From IMG/VR virus record IMGVR_UViG_3300031885_000092, positions 1 through 26,896 of that record: a DNA stretch of 26,896 bases; one strand, written 5' to 3'. The notes under the pieces are model-generated. The model had not been told where the DNA came from. It saw nothing but the letters and a program-made list of their open reading frames with translations, and ran no database searches. The first letter of the stretch is position 1. Each line of letters opens with the position of its first letter. This document shows positions 21,677 through 26,896 of the stretch, piece by piece. This stretch comes from a virus. A program made the position numbers and the translations under genes.

Positions 21677-23425
21677 TTATGATACTGAACCGACAACTTC
21701 AGAGAAATTGACCGCTGTTCCAACCGCTATAAAGTTCAACTTAATTTGGTTAATAGATCGAGCTGGTTTAATGTATATATCACCAACAAATTGATTATTG
21801 TCTATAACATAACCGGTATTATTTGTAGTATCACAAACAACTTTGAAGTCTGTAATACCGCGTCTACCCTGAACATCTCTTAAGAAAGGTGCTACTAAAG
21901 AAATGAACTGTGCACGAGTAAAGGCGTCATTGAATTCAAACAATGAGTATTTAGCTGCTAATGCGATAGCTTTCTCTAATACGATGAACAAACGTCTGAC
22001 ATTAATTTTATCAAATGCTGATGGTTTAGCTTGAAGAGTTTTGTCGCCATATAAAATAATACCATTACCTGGGAATGACACGACTGGATTCACACCTTGT
22101 GGGTATAAAATGTCACGATTCATTTGATTAGGGTTCCATGCTAACTTAACAGCATTCTTGATATTGCCGCGATTATAACCAGCTGGTGACCACCAAGGAT
22201 CTCTAATAGCATCTGTGAAAGCACATAAACCAGCAATATCACCGTTTAATGGGATCCAGCGATACACATTGTTGTACTTGTCGTACATGTATTTCCAACC
22301 AGAATCCACAACAACGTATGAAGATGATCGTTGTAAACCAGTTCCATTGTCGTTTAACCACGACAGGATATTAGTAGCTTCAAAACCGTGTTGATTAACA
22401 ACTGCAGAGATTGGTGGTGAGAAGAATGCTACTGCATCACCAGAACGACCAGTAACACTTCCAGCAGGAGTTACGATGTTATCAGTAATATGCTGCAATA
22501 CAGTAACATCAGCATTACCCGTGATTACTAATGAGATGTCGATTAGATCTTTATTTTCGAACAAATCATATGCATTTATTAGATCGCCATCAGAAACAGC
22601 GGCATCAGTACCACCGGCAAGTTGGATTTTTACATGACCACTTGTTGAAGATATTCTAGCAAAAGTTGTATTTGCTGCCACAGAACCCCATGTTGCTACT
22701 GTGTTTGCATAATCAACTGAGTCTATTGCATAAATGTATTGTGATTGTGATTCTAGTACATTTCTATAATATGTAGAAACTCCGTTACCATCTATAGCAT
22801 CCGATGATTTAGATACGTAAGGATATGCTTCTAATAATGCACCTTTAGTGCCAGTGATAAGACCAAGAGTATCTGTTACGATAATATGTATTTCGTCATT
22901 ATGACCGCCAACATTAGTAACGTATGAAGATGTTGTTGTTGGTCCACTGAAATTACCAGCAAATTCCCAAGCTTTGAATAGAGTAGTATTAGCAGAATCC
23001 CAAACATCAATAGAGATAGAATTGCCCAATGCTCCAGCATAACGTGCAGCGAATGCGCCTAATGAGTTTGTAGCACCACCATGAAAATATTCATAGTCGT
23101 ATATTGATTTGTTTGCTATTTGTACATTTTGTGATGATGTGTTAGCATCAGCATTTAAACTATTAGCACTTAAAGCTCTAACAACTCTTAAGTCATTACC
23201 ATAAGCTAGAAAGCTAGATGCGGTCATGAATGAAATTGCTGTGTTATTGTTAGGTGCGCCAAATGTTACTGATAATTGGTTTTCATCAGATACTGGTATT
23301 GCTTGTAACGCTGGTCCCCAAACAAAATTTCCGGCGAATACGCCAGTAGATGAAGACACCGCAGGTACGACTGTTGTTAAGTCATACTCCGCTACACTTA
23401 CACCTGGAGATAACTGAATTGCCAT
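21677..23425 (-). CDS. 18: contractile tail sheath protein gp18
   Basis: 582 aa (T4 659 aa). It forms the contractile sheath around the tube. MAIQLSPGVSVAEYDLTT and GVFAGNFVWGPAL at the start and the C-terminal sheath core (VVDSGWKYMYDKYNNVYRW, NGDIAGLCAFTDAIRDPWW, VVSFPGNGIILYGDKTL, NVRRLFIVLEKAIALAAKY, RRGITDFKVVCDTTNN) are diagnostic. The outer domains are shorter than in T4. AGGGG precedes the ATG and a late promoter lies about 53 nt upstream. Confidence 0.97.
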   Translation of the reverse strand: MAIQLSPGVSVAEYDLTTVVPAVSSSTGVFAGNFVWGPALQAIPVSDENQLSVTFGAPNNNTAISFMTASSFLAYGNDLRVVRALSANSLNADANTSSQNVQIANKSIYDYEYFHGGATNSLGAFAARYAGALGNSISIDVWDSANTTLFKAWEFAGNFSGPTTTSSYVTNVGGHNDEIHIIVTDTLGLITGTKGALLEAYPYVSKSSDAIDGNGVSTYYRNVLESQSQYIYAIDSVDYANTVATWGSVAANTTFARISSTSGHVKIQLAGGTDAAVSDGDLINAYDLFENKDLIDISLVITGNADVTVLQHITDNIVTPAGSVTGRSGDAVAFFSPPISAVVNQHGFEATNILSWLNDNGTGLQRSSSYVVVDSGWKYMYDKYNNVYRWIPLNGDIAGLCAFTDAIRDPWWSPAGYNRGNIKNAVKLAWNPNQMNRDILYPQGVNPVVSFPGNGIILYGDKTLQAKPSAFDKINVRRLFIVLEKAIALAAKYSLFEFNDAFTRAQFISLVAPFLRDVQGRRGITDFKVVCDTTNNTGYVIDNNQFVGDIYIKPARSINQIKLNFIAVGTAVNFSEVVGSVS

Positions 23426-23477
23426 TTTTTTCCCCTTAATTAAAATTACTATATTGATACATGGAATGTCATAATCT

Positions 23478-23485
23478 TATTTATA
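23478..23485 (-). promoter_or_regulatory. T4-type late promoter for genes 18 and 19
   Basis: Exact TATAAATA on the minus strand, about 53 nt before the gp18 ATG, in the gap after gene 17. Confidence 0.8.
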
Positions 23486-23509
23486 TAAAACTTGATCTAT
23501 AAGTACCAA

Positions 23510-24982
23510 TCAATTTCTCATCAACTCACGAAAAAATCCAGCATATACTTCACCACTATCAGCTTTCTCCCATACATCACCATCTATCACATCAAACTCA
23601 TTAGCGAATCCGTCTTCAATGATAGGTGCAGGGAGGGATTCATCATCAACTTGGTTCATGCTTTCAAGCTGAATCTGTTTCCTTATATCATGTGCAACAA
23701 TATCACGAAAATATTTCTGAGTAGTAACCCATGCAAATATCACAAGGGTCATCGCTAAGTCATCATGTGCATCAGATTCTGCGGCAAATGAAGTTTTATT
23801 AGCTACAAACGTGGTTAATTCAGAAACAGTTTCGAAGTCACATACTTCTAGTTTATTACCTTCTATTAGAGTTTTAAGATTAGAACAGCCAATCCTCTTG
23901 ACAGCGGGAGACATTTTAAGTCCCATCTGTACTCCTCTACCGAATCCACCACATAATTGCTGTGGTTTCTTATTACCGGTCATTATCTTGAATAGATTTT
24001 CGTACTCTAAATCTTGGTGAATAATGTCAGCAACTTGTGGATTATTATTTATCTCTACCAATATATAGGCATCATTATACAAACGTGCAGCATTATAAAT
24101 TATGGTTGGAAATAGTATTGGTGATATATTTGCATTGCAGTACGTTGCTACTTGCTTATACGGTGTTGATGATATATCAAATACAGAAAACGATGATGCA
24201 TCCATGTTCCTGCCCTCCGACACGTCTACAGAGATACAATACAGGTGGTCCTTTATATCATTATCATCGCCCTTTATTGGATACTCATAAATCTTTGTAC
24301 CGTCATGCTGTGTAATTGGGTCTGAAAATGTCAGTTGCTGTAGCTTTGTGCCAGAAATAAGGGTATTGGTACTACCAAGGAATGTCGTATTAAATTCTTG
24401 CTCGAAGTTATGGTCGCCGATATTCTTTCTGGTTTCCTCTTCCCACGCATCATCTCTTCCAGGAACTTGCGACCAGTGAACTTCGTATGGTGTGTAACTG
24501 TTCCGTTTATTTATCGCATCTGTCCAGATTTTATAGAACAGATTCATGCCATTTGGTGTTGATACTATTATTATCTTGGTCTTGGTACCCGCAGTAATAA
24601 CCGGGTAAACTGATTGCATAAACTCGTTAGCAATACTAGATGGTACGAATGCGAACTCATCAAGAAACACACAATTTTTTATAAGCGTTTGATTTGCAAA
24701 GAAATTATTTGTGGTCTCTACGTTAACTACGTCATATACATATATTTTTTTGTCTGATTTGGTTTTGTAAATAACCTCTTTTGTACATGTTGGTGAATAT
24801 ACTATATCACCAACATGTATTTCTGATGATGCTGTCCACTCACCGTTGCATAGTATTTTGTGGTCTTCCGTTACAGTTAGATAAGAACCATCATCAAAAA
24901 ACAAATCGATTATTTTATTGGACTCCGATCTTGCTATGAAATCAAAGTTTCTATATACGTTACCCTCCGAAAGAACCCTCAC
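23510..24982 (-). CDS. 17: C-terminal half of split-intein large terminase gp17: IntC plus Walker B and nuclease
   Basis: 490 aa. Residues 1-103 are an IntC; Cys104 starts the C-extein at Walker B (VFLDEFAFV). The ATPase coupling motif VSTPNG follows, then the packaging nuclease with acidic sites in ISVDVSEGRNMD, LVEINNN and AHDDLAMTL. Joined to the upstream 169 residues it gives a 556-aa terminase (T4 610 aa). The start is a GTG overlapping the upstream stop (GTGA), with AGGGG about 6 nt before it; alternatively it may be reached by -1 frameshifting. gp17 with gp16 packages DNA into the prohead through gp20. Confidence 0.92.
   Translation of the reverse strand: MRVLSEGNVYRNFDFIARSESNKIIDLFFDDGSYLTVTEDHKILCNGEWTASSEIHVGDIVYSPTCTKEVIYKTKSDKKIYVYDVVNVETTNNFFANQTLIKNCVFLDEFAFVPSSIANEFMQSVYPVITAGTKTKIIIVSTPNGMNLFYKIWTDAINKRNSYTPYEVHWSQVPGRDDAWEEETRKNIGDHNFEQEFNTTFLGSTNTLISGTKLQQLTFSDPITQHDGTKIYEYPIKGDDNDIKDHLYCISVDVSEGRNMDASSFSVFDISSTPYKQVATYCNANISPILFPTIIYNAARLYNDAYILVEINNNPQVADIIHQDLEYENLFKIMTGNKKPQQLCGGFGRGVQMGLKMSPAVKRIGCSNLKTLIEGNKLEVCDFETVSELTTFVANKTSFAAESDAHDDLAMTLVIFAWVTTQKYFRDIVAHDIRKQIQLESMNQVDDESLPAPIIEDGFANEFDVIDGDVWEKADSGEVYAGFFRELMRN
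24674..24982 (-). other. IntC of the gp17 split intein (103 aa)
   Basis: VRVLSEGNVYRNFDF at the start, block B LTVTEDHKIL with Thr38-x-x-His41, then GEWTASSEIHVGDIVYS, and blocks F/G as YVYDVVNVETTNNFFANQ ending Lys-Asn before Cys+1. The usual penultimate His is Lys. Size and layout resemble the 104-aa IntC of the AceL-TerL intein. Confidence 0.9.
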
Positions 24983-26445
24983 CTCTTTCCCCTACCAATA
25001 AGAAACCCCTCCGACTGACAATTTTCAGGAAAACATTTTATTTCAGTTGTGTTTGGATTGTGATACCATTTATTACCTTTTATAGATTTACCGGCAGAGC
25101 TATTGCCGAACACTTCATTATCTTTTAACTCATAATCTACAGGAACTCTAATTAATTCATTGCTCTTAGTATTAGTAACATATCTTTGTCCCTTGCCCAA
25201 CCATTCAGTACCCTTTTCAGATATAGTTTGGTGTTTGGCTATAGATTGGTTTCTCTTGGTAACATCGGTACGTTTCATTCCGGTATGTTTTTCTGCGGTC
25301 TTTCTAATCTTTTCTGGATTTTTATTTATTTTATCCATGTGTTCACTAGATTTTTTGGTCCCTGCTAGACTGTCACTTACTCTCTTATTTCTACCAGAAA
25401 TTTCCCAATGATTTTTGATTTCTTCCTTATTTTCTGTCCAATATTTAATCATCTTTTGTGAATTTCTTTCACGTTCTTCCGGTGAAATTTCTCGTTCCTT
25501 TTGTGCTTGTGAATATAACAATCTAAGATTTGAATACTCTTTTGATGACATCTTGATACCTTTTCTGGCATTAGACATCATATAAAGTGCATACACCATC
25601 TTGGCTTTATATTTACCTTGATATATTCTAATCAATAACTTATGACATATGAAGTGTTCTTTAAGTGTCAAATACACCATATTACCATGCGTATTATCTC
25701 CGGATATGGGTTTTGGTATTATGTGGTGATATTCATATGTTAACAACGGATCACACTTCCTGAGTTTGGCACAATCTATTATATCGAAATACCACTTTTT
25801 ATATTTGTTATTAATCATATCACTATCAGATTCAATATTACTGATGTTCTCCTGATTGTTATACATAGACTCAATGGTATTCTCGTGTTTGTTATCATGA
25901 TCATCTATATATTGTACCACAGATTCTCCAGAAACACAATTGTATGAACCAGAACGTGCTGCTGAAGATGATGTCGATGACGCAACTATCTTAGAACCAT
26001 TTTCCAATTCAATGAAACTTTTATTCCATGTAATAATGCCTTGTTGTAACCACAACGGGAGGTTTTCATATGCTAGTTGTAGTCGCGCTAGAATATCTCT
26101 AGCGGTTTGTCCTTTATTTGCTAGTATCGCAACCGAATATGAGTCCTGGAACAACACACACCACAAGAGATATGCGACAGATACTGTCGTTTTGCCCTGT
26201 TGTCTTCCTATTTTAGAAATTATAAATCTATTGTCATGAAAAGTTTTTATCATGTCTTTCTGGAACGGGTACATGTCAAATGGCACTAGCCCATGATCTA
26301 GGGTGATGATTTTCATGTATTGCGAGAAGTACACTGGATCCTTAGAGCACCGAACATATTCTTCGACTTGTTCCTGTGTATAATCTACCGATACACCGAC
26401 TTTTTTAAGATTCCCATTATCACGATATGCTGTAGAAACTGCCAT
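24979..26445 (-). CDS. 17: N-terminal half of gp17 fused to IntN and an HNH endonuclease
   Basis: 488 aa. Residues 1-169 are the terminase N-extein with Walker A GRQQGKTT (80-87) and SSTSSSAARSGSYN at the junction. Cys170 begins IntN (CVSGESVVQY). The frame continues without a stop into an HNH endonuclease: LTYEYHHIIPKPISGDN then MVYLTLKEHFICHK (about 236-269), basic NUMOD-like repeats (GTKKSSEHMDKINKN, EKHTGMKRTDVTKRN) and a C-terminal KWYHNPNTTEIKCFP-type tail. Splicing would release HNH attached to IntN. The ORF ends at TGA 24981-24979. It overlaps gp16 by one base. The terminase and HNH identities are firm; whether the fusion is cleaved further is unknown. Confidence 0.92.
   Translation of the reverse strand: MAVSTAYRDNGNLKKVGVSVDYTQEQVEEYVRCSKDPVYFSQYMKIITLDHGLVPFDMYPFQKDMIKTFHDNRFIISKIGRQQGKTTVSVAYLLWCVLFQDSYSVAILANKGQTARDILARLQLAYENLPLWLQQGIITWNKSFIELENGSKIVASSTSSSAARSGSYNCVSGESVVQYIDDHDNKHENTIESMYNNQENISNIESDSDMINNKYKKWYFDIIDCAKLRKCDPLLTYEYHHIIPKPISGDNTHGNMVYLTLKEHFICHKLLIRIYQGKYKAKMVYALYMMSNARKGIKMSSKEYSNLRLLYSQAQKEREISPEERERNSQKMIKYWTENKEEIKNHWEISGRNKRVSDSLAGTKKSSEHMDKINKNPEKIRKTAEKHTGMKRTDVTKRNQSIAKHQTISEKGTEWLGKGQRYVTNTKSNELIRVPVDYELKDNEVFGNSSAGKSIKGNKWYHNPNTTEIKCFPENCQSEGFLIGRGKR
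24985..24991 (-). other. candidate -1 ribosomal frameshift site
   Basis: Minus-strand G GGA AAG in the frame of the upstream ORF (codons AGG GGA AAG AGG TGA) is a canonical X-XXY-YYZ heptamer, the same heptamer used in the lambda tail G/GT frameshift. A -1 slip here would continue as Lys-Glu-Val-Arg-Val-Leu into the IntC frame without a stop. Confidence 0.45.
25846..25938 (-). other. IntN of the gp17 split intein (about 31 aa)
   Basis: Starts with Cys170 (codon 25938-25936) after Asn169. Only block A is present; the right edge with the HNH domain is approximate (near residue 200). Fits atypical IntN length. Confidence 0.85.
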
Positions 26446-26846
26446 TATACACCCTTCAATAATTTAGATAATTCAGATGTACTGCCAACGAATATTGCTT
26501 TGTCTATCTTAGTATTAGATTCTTTCTTATTATCCATATCACGCATTTGTTTCTGCATGGCAATAAGTTCTTTGTTTGCTTCGACTACGTTCTTCAATAG
26601 AGTACCAAACACCTCAAATGCTCGTGGTTGCTCGGATTCTTTAGCAATTCGTAGTATATCATCCATAGCATCTTTGCCTTGGTCGATAACATCCTGGAGA
26701 TTGTCTCGTGATTGTTGATACGCATCAGCGAGATCTTGTTCTAGATTTAGGTTGTTTGGTTGATCTCGTATAATCACAGGTTTTTCTGTGGTAATACTAG
26801 GTGTAACATCAAAAATCTTTGACATTGAATCATCAAATTTAGTCAT
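26445..26846 (-). CDS. 16: small terminase subunit gp16
   Basis: 133 aa (T4 164 aa). It recognises DNA for packaging and regulates gp17. LEQDLADAYQQSRDNLQDVI, GKDAMDDILRIAKESEQPRA and FEVFGTLLKNVVEANKELI form the central coiled-coil oligomerisation region of gp16. The C-terminal tail ends with TSELSKLLKG. The ATG has only a weak ribosome binding site (AAAGAA) in the visible 50 nt upstream. It overlaps gene 17 by one base (TAATG). Confidence 0.9.
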   Translation of the reverse strand: MTKFDDSMSKIFDVTPSITTEKPVIIRDQPNNLNLEQDLADAYQQSRDNLQDVIDQGKDAMDDILRIAKESEQPRAFEVFGTLLKNVVEANKELIAMQKQMRDMDNKKESNTKIDKAIFVGSTSELSKLLKGV

Positions 26847-26896
26847 AATTAGTTATATTCTTTTATTGTTGTATTTGCAGTCCAATTGGAATTCAC

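Noticed and set aside
25160-25411. Hydrophobic plus-strand frames that look like membrane peptides
   Set aside because: Antisense to the Lys-rich HNH segment; Lys/Glu codons read backwards give Phe/Leu/Ser, which explains the hydrophobicity.
26320-26718. 132-codon plus-strand frame
   Set aside because: Antisense to the gp16 and gp17 N-terminal coding sequences; no supporting signals.
1-26896. tRNA genes
   Set aside because: Scanning for the T-arm GTTCRANNC with matching acceptor and anticodon arms on either strand gave nothing convincing by eye.

Overview
The window is a 26.9-kb segment of a T4-like myovirus (Caudoviricetes) genome. It is AT-rich, and every gene I can support lies on the minus strand. 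From right to left (the direction of transcription) the order is 16, 17, 18, 19, 20, 67, small head genes, 21, 22, 23, a tail-tube-fold protein, uvsY, uvsW, an Sm-like ORF, 55, 47, 46, a deformylase-like ORF, a glycosyltransferase, a nucleotide pyrophosphohydrolase-like ORF, 45, a dsbA-like ORF, 44, 62, regA and a speD-like gene. This core order, with the short exo-T-even style gp62 and a speD-like gene, resembles aquatic/marine T4-like phages (cyanophage or pelagiphage type). The host cannot be told from this window; consensus TTGACA/TATAAT promoters suggest a bacterium with an ordinary RpoD-type sigma factor.

Right part (about 13.2-26.9 kb) is the late head/tail module: terminase, sheath, tube, portal, prohead core, protease, scaffold and capsid. 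Exact T4 late promoters (TATAAATA) precede gp18, gp67, gp22 and the tube-fold gene, and strong TTCG-loop terminators close the gp18-gp19 and gp23 units. Left part (0-13 kb) is replication, recombination and regulation: UvsY/UvsW, the late sigma factor gp55, Mre11/Rad50-like gp47/gp46, the sliding clamp and its loader, and RegA. It uses sigma-70-like promoters (before gp45, before the HNH ORF and at the left end) together with some late promoters.

The most striking content is layered mobile elements. Two essential ATPase genes are broken by naturally split inteins. Gene 46 is cut inside its Walker A motif (GSNGAGK^S), with a GIY-YIG-type endonuclease gene between the halves. Gene 17 (large terminase) is cut just before its Walker B motif, and there the N-intein piece runs in frame into an HNH endonuclease. 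Both are broken at the atypical position between intein blocks A and B, as in the AceL-TerL class. The gp17 halves meet at a GTGA overlap directly after a canonical -1 slippery heptamer (G GGA AAG) in the correct phase. Further endonuclease genes or remnants are a free HNH ORF, a complete GIY-YIG ORF between 19 and 20, a truncated GIY-YIG between 20 and 67, and a small HTH ORF after 21.

Other notable items are: an 11-12 bp tandem repeat array with hairpins and a perfect plus-strand sigma-70 promoter between uvsY and the tube-fold gene; two small head-region proteins sharing a T4-like capsid-targeting peptide with a gp21-type cleavage site; and a peptide deformylase homologue that has lost all its metal ligands and its catalytic glutamate. 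I saw no tRNA, rRNA, CRISPR or insertion sequence.
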